64,000 nt of DNA from Raffaelea ambrosiae. Taxonomy: Eukaryota > Ascomycota > Sordariomycetes > Ophiostomatales > Ophiostomataceae. The stretch's first letter is position 1; each line of letters begins with the position of its first letter. The stretch is from assembly GCA_002778195.1 (NCBI GenBank), contig PCDI01000001.1:4551869-4615868 (forward strand), in the 5' to 3' direction. The position numbers were made by a program, and so were the translations under genes. Of this stretch, positions 32,942 to 43,485 are shown one piece after another. The notes beneath the pieces were generated by a model. The model was given only the letters and a program-made list of their open reading frames with translations, ran no database searches and was not told where the DNA came from.

Positions 32942-33730
32942 CTTGGTTGGTTTTCTTTGGTTTGTTTGTTTGTGTGTGTGTTTTTTTTTTCCTCCGAGAT
33001 ATTTGTTGTTGTTTTTTTTTCTCCACGTATTTTCTCTTGCTCCTTCTTGTCACTTGCTCTCTCTCTCTGACCTCTGCTCTCCCCAAACCGGACAGCGTAG
33101 CTTTTATATACGTACGTCCTTTGTTGCCCGCCCATCCCGCCGCTCTTCCGTCCCGAGCTATCGCCCAAGGCATCATCGCCCGTGAAATGACACCATCGCC
33201 CCGATACCCGCGACCAACCATACATGGTGTGCACAAATGGTCAGATCAACTTCCGTAGTCCGAATTACCTGCCTCCGAAATAGGAACCCAGCGGGAGTCT
33301 GCGGTCAAGGTTTTGTTCTGCCGAAATTGGGAACCAGCTGGTTGGTGGACATGGCCGAAAAAAAAATCGAAATCAAAAGCAAAATCAAAATCAAAAAAAT
33401 CAATATCCAATACAATAATTACAACTAAACACTACGGAAAGGTACACCAAAAAGAAGACAAAAAAGAAGGCAAAGAGTAAAACAGAAAAGTAAGACAAAA
33501 AGCAAGACAAGCCCAGTTCATCCTTTCAAACCCATGCCCGTGTTTCGTCCAAGTCCCTGGTTTCTGCCTGTCCTCTTCTCCCTTACGCCAGTGATATCAA
33601 ATGAAGAACAGAAAAAAAAAAGGAAAAGAAACACAGCAAACACAATGCAAAAAACATGGACAGCACAATCTTATATCCCACCCTCTTCGAGCAGCTCTCT
33701 TTAGCACAAAGAACCCCCCTGACTCGTTCC
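32942..33730. other. NtaA-type promoter and STU1 3' region
   Basis: About 0.8 kb. The left half should be promoter and leader of the minus-strand monooxygenase gene, including T-rich and TG-rich tracts at 32965-33025. The right half is A-rich and should hold the STU1 transcript end. No other gene was recognised. Confidence 0.5.
33101..33110 (-). promoter_or_regulatory. TATA box for the NtaA-type gene
   Basis: On the minus strand the sequence reads TATATAAAAG, 160-169 bp upstream of the start codon at 32941. Strong match to consensus; distance allows a leader of about 100 bases. Confidence 0.5.
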
Positions 33731-36700
33731 TCATCTTCCCTCCACTCCCGAGCCTTCTTGCTCCCGCTGCCGCTTCACAATGTAGTACGTGATCAGACTC
33801 CTCGGGTCGTCCTTGACCCCCCGCAACGAGCCCCAGAACCGCGCATCGCCCACCCGCTCGTGCAGCGCCACACACAGCTGCACCGCGTCCATCCGCACCC
33901 CCGACTCGCTGCTCTCCAGGCACCGCTGCGCCAGCCCGGCCAGGTGCGCCAGCTCCGTGTCCGACGGCTGGAACGCCGGCCGCGCTTCCACCAGCACCTT
34001 GAGCACGTGCAGTCCCATGCTCTGTGCATGCACAGACGCCGACAGCTGCTGCCGGATGTGGTCCGGCACCGGACTCGCCCGCGGACTCGTCACAGCGCGT
34101 GCCGCGGGCGACAGCCACTGCGTCAGCACCAGCGTAATTTCCGACGGGTCCCCCAGCGTCACCAGCTCGTCCGCCAGCAGCTCCAGCCCGGCCACAATGT
34201 GCGTCCGCGCCTCGTAGCCCGCGCGCGTCGCCAGCAGCGCCTCCAGGCCCCGCGAGACGTGCGGCTGGAAGCTGTCGCGCGACTTTTTCAGCAGCAGCTT
34301 GATCGTCGCCAGGATCTGCGCCTTCACGTCCTGCACCTTTTCCGGCGCCAGGTTCGGCAGTGGGGACTCCAGGTAGGCAAAGAGGCCCAGCAGCAGCGCA
34401 TCGAACCGCTCGTCCGTAAAGAGCACCGTCTTGACTCCAGGGCCGCTGTTGCCGTTCCCGTGGCCGTTCGGCCCGTTGCTCACAATCCCGACACCGCCAC
34501 CGCCGGCAGCCGCAGCATCCCGGATGATGCCCTGCAGCCTCCGGAAGCCGTGCACATCCAGCGTCTGCGCCTTGACCCGCGTAATGCCGCTGTCCAGCAG
34601 CCGCGTGTTCTGCTTGGCCTTTTCTGGCGAGATGGAAAACACACCGTCTCCGCCAACCGCCGGAGCCGCTTCCCCGGTAGCGTCGTTCCGTGCCAGGTCG
34701 GGCGCCATGCCCTGTTGTCCCGCAGCGGCCGCCAGATCAGCCGCGTCTTCGTTGATCGGCTTGTCCTCCAGCACCGTCGGTGCAAACAAGGCTGCCGTCG
34801 GCTTCGGTGTGGACTGGTCCTCGGAAAACGGGTCTTCGTAAACCTTGAGAGGCGGCGAGGACATGCCGCCCCCGGCGCCCACTGCAACATCCTCCTGTGG
34901 TATCTGTGGCATCTGTGGCATCTGTGGCATCTGCGGTATTCGGGGCCTTCCCTCAAATATGTCTTCTGGCGCATCCTCCAATGTCAATGCAGCTAGTGCT
35001 GCTGCGGCGGCGGCGGGGGCGGTGGACGACTTGGTCAGCTTTGGTGAGGTCGAAGTGGTAGGCGGACGGCGCGTTGTCGAGCTTCTCAACTCATCTCGGC
35101 CGCGCAATCTCGACGGGCTGCCTGCATTAGAAGCAGCCTTCATGCCCGCCGTCGCAGCCGCTGCACCGGCCACGGGGACATTTCCACGCGCAGCAGACTT
35201 GGGCTTAGCAGGACTGCCCCTCGGAGAGGCCGCAGCCGATCGCGAGCCAGACGCAGCAGAGGCTTTCGACGCCGTTGTCGGTCCTGTTGCGCGCGAAGGT
35301 GTCGGCAAACTAGATTCACTGGCCGTGTTTTGGTGTCCCGGACGGGGTCTCGTGGCTGTTCTCTTAGGCGAGGCATTGAGAGCCTTGGGCGTAATGGCAG
35401 CTTTGGACCGAAGAGTTTCTGGCGGGCTGGACTGCTCCGCAGATGGGACGTCGTGCGTGCGCACAGAGTAGGGGCCGGCAGTAGCGGGCCGGGCATGCAG
35501 CTCGGGTCGGCGACGGTTGGGCCGCACGGGAGCGTGAGACAAGCCACCGCCGACCGTCCGGCCGGTCGCCGCAGTGGAAGTAGTCGACGTCGCTGACGAG
35601 CCGGACACTGTGCGGACAGGGGAAATGTTCGCCATAGCAGACCCGGGCCGCGCAGGCAGGTTGCGTGCGGCCATGGCCTCCTTTCTCTTGGCCATCATGG
35701 TTTCGCGCAGCGAGGGCTTCGGGGCGCTAACGGTGCTCTTCGACAGGCCGAGACCAGGCCGGGCTTTGGCGGTGCTGGTGACTACCTCGGCCCTTTTCGG
35801 CGAGTTCGGATTGTTGGGATCGTTCTGGAGCAGTTTCTGTGCCTGCGCCTCGAGGTTGCTCATGATGCTAAAACAAATTAGCAACAAATCTGGTGTGTCC
35901 ACGAGTAGAGCGCACGCGGGGATGGACTTACACTTCGGCCCTTGCTGGCCACATGCCAGCAAACACCCAGTATGTAGAGCGCATGCGCTCACGGACACCA
36001 GGGTTGGCGTCATTCAAACCCTTCACAATGCATTTCTCAATCACTTCGCAACCACCGGTGTGCTCCACGCGGTCCCTGTTGTGTGCCTCCTTGTTCAGGA
36101 TCGTCTTCAACCAGCCAGAGGCATACGTTCGCGGCTGGACATTCTTGTCTTGGACGGCGCCCCAGACATGCTGCAGAATGCGCGAGGTGTAGGTCACCTT
36201 GCCCACAATGGCATCGACCGTTGCATTCGCCTGCTGCGAGCTGATCTTCTTGGTGCCAGCAGACAGCTTGATCAGCGTCTGCAGCAGAAGCTCCACCATG
36301 TTGTCGATGCCCGGACCATAGGTGTTGGCCAGGTCTTGCACCAGGCTGCAGCCTTCCTTGCTCAAGCTCGTGCGCAGAGACACGACGGCCTTGATAATGC
36401 CATCCAAGAGCGACCGGACGCCCGGGAGGAACGTGTCCACAAAGTCGCTCGCGTTGCCCGCAATCAGTCGGCGGAGCTGGGTCATGCTCTCCTCCCGCTT
36501 CAGCCAGTTTTGCTCGGTCTCCCGGCCCTCGAACCAGACGTGCATGCCCTTAATGATCTCGTCGAGTTCGCGGTGGGTGTTGACGTAGGTGGGCTCGACC
36601 TGCTCGAGTCGCTGGTCAGGCATGGGCGTGATTGGACGCTCGCTCGAGAGGGACGAGACGCTCGCCGAGAAGCCAGCCGGGCGGACGGCGCGCGCCGACT

Positions 36701-37502
36701 CTGGCCGGACAGCCGGGTGGTCGGCTTGCTCGGCAGAGGCGCTGCTTTGCGTAGGCGCGAGCTCCTTGACAATGGCCTGCTCAATGGCCGGCCGAACCTT
36801 GAAGTTCTTGAGCTGCTTCTTCAGATCGGCCTTGGCAGCGTTGGGAGCCGTGCGGAAGAGGTCGATGACGGTGACTTTGGCGGCGTCGCGCACCATGCCG
36901 TCGGCGTCCTCGAGAAGCTCCATGAGCACGGGGACGTAGGCCCGGAATTGGAGGCCTTGTTCATGGTGCATCTGCGTGTGTTAGCGGCCTGGGGACAAAC
37001 GAAGGCGGACGCCAAAAATCAAGTCCAAAGCACGTACTTGGAGCAGCCACTGCATGCTCATCTCCTTGGCCCGCGGGTTCTTGCCAGCCATGGCCGTGTT
37101 CTTGACGGAGCGCTCGACGTCTATGGGCGCAGCACGGTACACCGTCACCAGAGCCTGCTGGGCCAGGGTGCGGAACTTCTCCTTCTGGTCGCCGAGCTTG
37201 TCGACAATCAGTGGCAGCGTGCGGGCCGCTTCCTTGAGGAGGAACTTGGGCTCCTGGCGTGACAGGCGGGTCAGCAGGTGGTTGAGGGCCGTGAAGCCGG
37301 CGTTGACGAGCACGGCGTGCTGCGACGTGGAGGCGGCGCGCAGGGCCTCGAAGAGAATCGGGACCGCATTGTCGGGGACGTTGTGCTGCTTGATGCTCGA
37401 CTTGGCGGCGGTGACGTGCTGGACCTTGGTGTCGACAGAGGCGTCGGTGCGGAGGACGGCCAGCAGCTCGTTGACCTGCTCGATGGTGATCTTATCGGCC
37501 AT
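33731..37502 (-). CDS. stu1: CLASP-family microtubule-associated protein STU1
   Basis: Three exons close in phase: 37502-37038, 36971-35932 and 35867-33731, giving 1,213 residues. The first 230 residues form a TOG-type helical repeat domain (KITIEQVNELLAVLRTDAS at the start, later FRAYVPVLMELLEDADGMVRDAAK). A second TOG-like domain follows (residues about 280-500; ANTYGPGIDNMVELLLQTLI). After the last intron comes a long basic Ser/Pro/Ala-rich region (microtubule binding in CLASPs), then a C-terminal helical domain from about residue 960. CLASP proteins promote microtubule rescue and stabilise the spindle and kinetochore attachments. An ATG in the same frame lies upstream of 37502, but MADKITIEQ is the expected start. 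The ORF antisense to it is a codon-bias shadow. Divergent neighbour: the metallopeptidase gene, about 1 kb away. Confidence 0.9.
34894..34940 (-). repeat. In-frame repeat coding Pro-Gln-Met units in STU1
   Basis: Nine-base units (TGTGGCATC and variants on the plus strand) encode four to five P-Q-M/I units in the disordered part of STU1. Confidence 0.8.
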
Positions 37503-38554
37503 CGGGAAGCGTTGGTCGGTGAGGAGGCGGGAAGAGTGGTGGGCGGGCTCGAGTCGAGGCGATGAAAGAGACGAGTCCACACTGGTCGTCGATGCGGCGC
37601 GTCAACAGCGCTCTCAGGGTCGTGTGATCGTCCCGTTCCGGCGTGGGGTGTCTGGCGTGGCTTGCAGCGGCTTGCTGAAGAGAGCTGCGTGCGTAGAGAT
37701 GGCGCTGTCTGGTCGCGGTGCCAGGATACACTCGGAATGGTGTGGGTGTGAAGTGAAGTCGGAGCGGGGCGAGGCAAAGGTTCCAGAGACAAGACAAATG
37801 GGCGGGCAAGGCTGCTAGTTAATGCATGGTAGTTCTTGCTATTAACTATGGCCAGCGTTCCAGGGAAAGGTCCCAATGTTTTTTTTTCATGTATCCATCA
37901 AAAAGGCAGTAGCAACGGTCGTGCCTTCCCCCTTTGTTTAGGGGTTTCCGGGTTGCTAGTAGATTATTTTTAATTTTTTTTTTGCTTGACCCGCGTCGCG
38001 CGCCCCTCCCGTCCCGATGCTTTGTTGCTCTACCTGTTGCCGTAGCACTCTGCTAGTGCGACCCTGTGTCCTTGCTCCGTTTCCCTTATCAACACACTAG
38101 CTGTGGCTTGTACCCGGTACATGTGCACGCTAAAATGGCCGCCCTTGTATCCCCGCAGCCTCCCGTATCTGCAGCTCTGAAACCAGGAACCGCACTAGCT
38201 CCTCCCTCAGCACAGGCCACGGCCGAGCACGGACAGCCACAATCGTGACCTGGAGGTACCGGCTACATCAAGCCACACGGCCAAGCTTACTAAAACGAGC
38301 CTCTGTATAGTGAGAGGCTGAGCAGACGGCTACAACGTAGAAACGAACCGCTTTATCCCAAACGCCCAATACGTGCAGTTGACGACATTCGTCCATAGTA
38401 TTCTTCCTCTGTTCATCTGCAGCCCGTTCTCTGCCGCCCATAGTATTTAACCTTGCACGAAACGTGTACGTTCGCCAAGACAGCCTCTCTCTGAGACAAG
38501 GAGGAGTTTTGGTGAGACAACGTTTACCAGGAGACTCATATATCGGCGGGAAAT
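37503..38554. other. Divergent promoter stretch between STU1 and metallopeptidase
   Basis: About 1 kb. The left part is the STU1 leader and promoter; it has CpG-rich frames on both strands but no conserved product. A/T-rich runs lie at 37880-37890 and 37965-37985. Confidence 0.5.
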
Positions 38555-39457
38555 ATGGTGATCGTCTCTCGCCCCACGCCGACGGCGGCTCTGTCAGAGT
38601 TGTCGGCAAATGCCAATGTCGGAGCATCAGAAGACGCATCTGCGCCGGCGGACCCGGCACCAACCATTGCTCCTCCACAAGAACAGACGGCCGCCGAGCC
38701 ATCGTCGCAGCAAGATGCTGTCGCCAGTGGCGGCGGTGACAAAGAACCGCCCTTCGCCAAGCCGAAGCTCCGCCTGGAGATGCGTGACCTCGGTCACGAC
38801 GGCGCTGACGTGTTCCTGCAGTCTGTGAATGCCGCGGCCGTACTGGCCGCTGCTGTCGGCAACGTCCAGCGGCTGTTGTACGGCCGCGACTTTTGGCACG
38901 CAGATCCCACCACACACATCACTCCCACACGCTCCGTCACCGTCATCCTGCGCGACATGGGCGGCGTGGCCTACACCACAGGCTCCGAACTCGACAGTGA
39001 CCACAAGGAGATCCACGTGAGCCTGAGCTACATCGCCAACATCCAGCCGCGCAAGGAACGGGCCCCCCACGAGATTACCGGCGTGTTGACCCACGAGCTG
39101 GTCCATTGCTACCAGTGGAACGGCCTGGGCACATGTCCAGGAGGCTTGGTGGAGGGCATCGCCGACTGGGTACGCCTGCGCTGCGGCCTGGAGCCGCCGC
39201 ACTGGAAACGGGAGCCTGCAAACGCCGGCCGGTGGGATGCAGGATACCAGCACACGGGCTACTTCCTCGACTACCTTGAGAAGAGGTTTGGCAGCGGCAC
39301 TGTGCGGCGCATCAACGAGAAGCTGCGCGCACGCCGTTATGAGGAGAAGCCCTTCTGGACGGAGCTGCTGGGCCGCCCCGTGGAGCAGCTCTGGGCGGAC
39401 TACATCCAGTCGGTGAATGACGAGGAGTCGGCGCCTACGCCCACGAAGACAGCGTAA
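38555..39457 (+). CDS. Basic-secretory-protein-type zinc metallopeptidase
   Basis: A single exon encodes 300 residues. After about 65 low-complexity residues (Ala/Pro/Gln/Ser) the domain matches the plant basic secretory protein family, a gluzincin-like peptidase group. The zinc-binding helix is H180-E-L-V-H184, with the conserved GLVEGIADWVR segment (Glu200, Asp204) 16 residues downstream, and a later GYFLDYLEKRFG helix that is typical of the family. Strand sequence SVTVILRDMGGVAYTTGS precedes the active site. Plant members carry signal peptides, while the start here has none, so an intracellular location or an unusual export route is likely. Length is near normal. The substrate is not known. 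Confidence 0.85.
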   Translation: MVIVSRPTPTAALSELSANANVGASEDASAPADPAPTIAPPQEQTAAEPSSQQDAVASGGGDKEPPFAKPKLRLEMRDLGHDGADVFLQSVNAAAVLAAAVGNVQRLLYGRDFWHADPTTHITPTRSVTVILRDMGGVAYTTGSELDSDHKEIHVSLSYIANIQPRKERAPHEITGVLTHELVHCYQWNGLGTCPGGLVEGIADWVRLRCGLEPPHWKREPANAGRWDAGYQHTGYFLDYLEKRFGSGTVRRINEKLRARRYEEKPFWTELLGRPVEQLWADYIQSVNDEESAPTPTKTA

Positions 39458-39917
39458 GAGAGGATTTAGGTTTAGCTCTCAAGCATGAATTACAATAGTG
39501 AAGACATACTGGGCGAAGCATGTACAACTTTTTTTTCCGGTAATGGACCATACCTGTAAATGTATTTGGCCTCCTTATCGGTTGCTTTGAACTCGGCGTG
39601 GCGTTTGCGGGGTAATCGTGCCAGAAAGAACATTCCTCCTTGCTCGAACCACTCTTGTCCAATTTCTTCGTCTTTTCAGTGTCCAGAAAGAATTTCTCTG
39701 TTCTTTCTCTGACTTGCCATAACAAGAACACACCAACTACATGTAAGTATGAATGCTCCCCGAGCCTCGCACATGCACGACTGACACATGTTAGCTTTTC
39801 TACGGTGCATTTCGTGAAAGTCGTGTACGTTTCTCGCCAATCTTTTTCTAAGCAACAATCGCCTTCATTGCCAGGACTTAGTCTAACCACAGCAAAAACC
39901 TAGCTGACCCCGAAACC
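39458..39917. other. Intergenic stretch before the SbcC-like gene
   Basis: 460 bases, AT-richer than the flanks. A GTAAGT site near 39742 could begin an intron in the leader of the next gene. No coding frame was recognised. Confidence 0.4.
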
Positions 39918-41846
39918 ATGGAATTGGCAGCGCTGCATCTCCGCAAACTGCAGCCGTATGTCTCTATTCACAATATCGGAAACATGACGCTCTTACAAAA
40001 CCCTATCGTGTGTGGCCGACTCATGGTTCTTGGGGGCAAACCAGCTAGAGACTGGACTCGTCCTGGCCCCCTCTTTCGCGTCAAAGGCAACTCCAATCGT
40101 CAAATCAGCCATACATGGACTACCAGGAAGGCAATCAAGGATACTGGTTTCGACAACCCCTCGGATGGAAAGCATGAGAAGGTGGAATCTGGCATCCAAC
40201 AGGCGGACCTGGACTTGGCAGCGGAAGTAAAGGCTTATGTCGAGTTTCTCCAGCTTGATGAAGGGAATGGTGAGCAGCACGAGCGGTTGATCAAATGTGG
40301 GCAGCAACTTCTGAATGAGGTCTCTCTCTCCGTGTCTGGCGAGCAGGAAAAGAGTGCCGGCCACGTCTTTGAAGCACGGCTCAAGAGGCTCACCATGGAA
40401 AACTTTTTCGGTGTGCACGGTAAGGTACAAATCGGCTTCAGCCAAGACATTCCGCCAGGCCTGACATTCATTGCGGGTGACAATGGGTCCGGCAAGAGCA
40501 CGATTTTTGAGGCAGTGGCGTGGTGCCTGTTTGGGGCCTGCTTGCGTGGCAGGATACGGGTCGACGATGTGGTGAACGCCGTGGCCGACAAGGACTGCTG
40601 TGTGAGGCTGGACTTTGCCAATGGGTATAGCATCACACGATACCGCAAGCATAAGACTTATGGTAACCACACAGTTGTGGAGCGGGAAGGCTCGCCGCTG
40701 AGACAGGAAGATTTACAACAGCCTGCCGTCAACGCTTTGCTGGGTATCAATATGGAGAGGTTTGCGCGGACACTGGTTTTAGGGGGCGAGAGCACAGGAT
40801 TCCTGGCTGCGAACACGTTGCAGCGACGGGCACTTATCGAGTCGGTCCTGGACTTGGCTGAACTGGAGCCCTGCTACCAGGAGGCCCGGTCGCTCGTGAA
40901 GAGCTACGACGACGAAATATCCGTTGCCACGGCCAAGAAACAAACGCTGGACAAACAGATGAGAGACCTGCAAGAGTCCGTACGCAAGCTAGCTGACGCC
41001 AAGCAAAATCTCGAAGAAACCGGCCGTGGTCATCGTCCTCGGCAGATACAGAAAGAAATCGCCGCGCTGACAGAAAAAATTCAGTCTGCCGAGGCCGATG
41101 AGGATATTCTCGCACGTCAACAAGCGTTACTGCGCAACAAACTGGACCGGCTTCAGACCGAGCAAGATGTGCATGCATTTTGGGAGGCCGCCTTCTCTAA
41201 AAAGAAACAATTGAAGTCTTCCCTGTTATCTTCCTCCTCGGCGTCCACCATAGCAACATTTCGCCAGTTTGTCCTGGCCAGAAAACTGGGCAGCCTCAAC
41301 AATCTTGCTGCCCAGTTTCTCAGGGCGCTCTACAAGGACACTCACCACGCCCGGAACAAAGAGTCATTCGCGGCCACAGGGAGCATGCTGCACTCGCTAT
41401 TGCTGGATGCAGACGATGATGGTGGAGAGCCTCGAGATTCACATGCTTCCGTTGCCATGACCCCCGGCCTGCTTGACTCTTCCCTCGCCATTGGCTCCGC
41501 CCTCGACTACGTCAAGCGCAGCAGTGGTGAGCGCAAACGCATCGATCTCGCCGTCTATTTCGCGTTGCTGGCTACCAGCCAATCCCATGGTGCCCACCGT
41601 TCTCATTATCTTCTGGTGGACGAGGCATTCGATAGTCTGGATGCGGCCGGACTTACCGCCGTGCTGGGGTTGCTACAAAAGTCGGTACCCATGACGCATG
41701 TCTTGGTGACTACACACAACCGAGCAATCGTGGCTAAGGAGACAAGCGACGGCGAAGGAGAAGCAATAACGGTGATCCGGGTGCGCATGGGCCCACACGG
41801 AACGGAGTTCGAGAAGGATGGCAAGATGATTGGGAGAGGGGAGTAA
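39918..41846 (+). CDS. Compact SbcC/Rad50-like ABC ATPase
   Basis: An intronless frame encodes 642 residues with the head domains of an SMC/Rad50/SbcC-type ATPase. RLKRLTMENFFGVHGKVQIGF is the usual first strand, Walker A is GDNGSGKST at 187-195, a Q-loop-like region follows, the signature is SSGERKRIDLAVYFALL (near residue 535) and Walker B is YLLVDEAFDSLD (near 564), followed by an H-loop-like LVTTHNRAI. The arms are very short: the helical stretch rich in Glu, Lys, Gln lies at about residues 310-430, and there is no CxxC zinc hook. True Rad50 has arms of several hundred residues. In front of the ATPase is an extra 155-residue N-terminus of unknown fold. This is not the cell's RAD50. A DNA repair or defence-like role is only an inference. 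No nuclease gene is adjacent. Confidence 0.8.
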   Translation: MELAALHLRKLQPYVSIHNIGNMTLLQNPIVCGRLMVLGGKPARDWTRPGPLFRVKGNSNRQISHTWTTRKAIKDTGFDNPSDGKHEKVESGIQQADLDLAAEVKAYVEFLQLDEGNGEQHERLIKCGQQLLNEVSLSVSGEQEKSAGHVFEARLKRLTMENFFGVHGKVQIGFSQDIPPGLTFIAGDNGSGKSTIFEAVAWCLFGACLRGRIRVDDVVNAVADKDCCVRLDFANGYSITRYRKHKTYGNHTVVEREGSPLRQEDLQQPAVNALLGINMERFARTLVLGGESTGFLAANTLQRRALIESVLDLAELEPCYQEARSLVKSYDDEISVATAKKQTLDKQMRDLQESVRKLADAKQNLEETGRGHRPRQIQKEIAALTEKIQSAEADEDILARQQALLRNKLDRLQTEQDVHAFWEAAFSKKKQLKSSLLSSSSASTIATFRQFVLARKLGSLNNLAAQFLRALYKDTHHARNKESFAATGSMLHSLLLDADDDGGEPRDSHASVAMTPGLLDSSLAIGSALDYVKRSSGERKRIDLAVYFALLATSQSHGAHRSHYLLVDEAFDSLDAAGLTAVLGLLQKSVPMTHVLVTTHNRAIVAKETSDGEGEAITVIRVRMGPHGTEFEKDGKMIGRGE

Positions 41847-42250
41847 AGGAGTGGCCGGTATGTGATGTGATGTAGCCAAGCGGACTGGGTGTACAAGGTG
41901 GAAGGATGATAATAATTAGTCTCAAGATGGAAGGAGGGCTACCAGCTGGCGCCGGTCCGTCAACTTGCAGAACCAATATTAGTCATCGAAAAAGCTCCAA
42001 TTTCGGTCGGTGACAGCCAACCACGTGAGAGGAATTTCCAACCGCTAAATCTCGTTTTCCCGGTCCGTGACGGAATTGCCCTGGATCGAGCTGCTCTGCA
42101 CATCCGTTTCTAACAGCTATCGCCCACCGACTTCCCTCTACGACGACAACCCCCTCCACCCTCGATTGGCTGTCGATCAATTGACTGAAGCGCATTCGAC
42201 AGTCGACAGTCCAACGTCCTTCCCCTCCGCATCCCGTCTTCCCCCACACA
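41847..42250. other. Intergenic stretch before the complex I gene
   Basis: About 400 bases carrying the transcript end of the ATPase gene and the promoter of the next gene. Nothing else was seen. Confidence 0.5.
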
Positions 42251-43120
42251 ATGCGTGCCGCCTTGCGTCTGCTGGCTGGCGTTAAGCCGGTCGCTCGGTA
42301 TCTCGAGCCCGGCGCCCAGACCGGCCTGGCCGGTGTCTACACCCACAGCACCCCGCGGTCAACTCTGCTCTACCTGTATTCGACGACTCTCGAGAAGCTC
42401 AAGGCCGTACCCGAGCACTCGGTCTACCGGCAGTCCGTGGAGGCTCTGACGAAGCACCGGTTGTCGATTGTGCAAGCCGTCAAGCCCGAGGGCTACGACG
42501 AGTGGCGGCAACGGATGCAGAAGCTGGTCGACGCGAATCCGGACCAGTTTGGCAAGGTGGCCCATCTGAGCATTGACGGCAGCGCGACATGGAGCGTCAA
42601 GAAGGGCGACCAGACCTTTATTGTCCAGGACATCAAGGAAGAGGTGGACCAGCGGTACCAGGAGTGGGACGGCGAGCTGGATGAGGGCCCGGAGCGGGAG
42701 GGCATCCACACTGCGGAGGAGCGTGCCGACCAGGCGCTGTCTGCGTCGCGGAAACCGCTCGAGGAGCACACGACGGTGGAGATTGAGGATGAGCCGGCCC
42801 TGACTGTGGATCAGTACGTCGCATATCTATATACACCGGAAGCTCGAAAGACAAATCGCCCAGAAGCTAATTTTTTGTGCTCAGAGTCGAGGAAATTGAG
42901 GCCAAGATTGGCGGCGGCCTCATTGAGGAGGTTATTCACGTGGCCGAGAACGAGGCCAAGCTCGTTGACATTATGATCCAGGGCAAAGTGTAAGTTTGGG
43001 CAGCGTTATACCTCTGCGGGGTTTTTGTTTTGGTGGCTATTGCTGACAAGTCTTTACAGCTGGGAGAGCCTGGAAGAGAAGCCTTCCGAGGGTCAGTGGA
43101 AGTACTTTGAGCGGAAATGA
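42251..43120 (+). CDS. NADH:ubiquinone oxidoreductase 29.9 kDa (NDUFA5-type) subunit
   Basis: Three exons close in phase: 42251-42813, 42885-42989 and 43060-43120, giving 242 residues. This is an accessory subunit in the peripheral arm of mitochondrial complex I (B13/NDUFA5 in mammals, 29.9 kDa subunit in Neurospora). The first 20-30 residues (MRAALRLLAGVKPVARYLEP) look like a mitochondrial targeting sequence. The family block is STTLEKLKAVPEHSVYRQSVEALTKHRL, followed by GYDEWRQRMQKLVDANPDQF. The fungal extension after it is acidic, and the C-terminus ends in WESLEEKPSEGQWKYFERK, typical of the family. The two introns lie near the 3' end. Confidence 0.92.
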
Positions 43121-43485
43121 ACAAAACATCAAAGGCAGAATGGACTAAACTCTCGTATGGTCTTGAAATTGGGGACGACGAAACGAAACTGCAACTCCCG
43201 CGCCGGCTCTATATAGACTGGCAGCATAAGGGGGGGAGGCATGTAAACTACATAGAAGACGTGTGTATATATGCGTGATTTGAATGAACAAGTTTTTTTG
43301 GGCAATTGCTTCCAACCATTTGTGTGGGATTGACTGTTGTGAAAACGCTCTCTGCTATTTTGGAGCTCCAGCAAGTATCGCGCTTTCTTCGTAGTGGGGC
43401 AAAAATCTGTATAACAAAACTTCTTTCAAAACAGAAAATAAGTACATCTGGCCATGAACTTTTTGGCAATCCTGACGCAGCCAAG
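43121..43485. other. Spacer before the Rrn11-like gene
   Basis: 365 bases with the end of the complex I gene and the start region of the next gene. The frame of the next gene stays open upstream of its ATG but is not protein-like. Confidence 0.5.

Noticed and set aside
35574..37262. Long plus-strand open frame of 562 codons
   Set aside because: It is antisense to STU1, biased in composition and without domain motifs; STU1 on the minus strand has conserved TOG blocks and phase-consistent introns.
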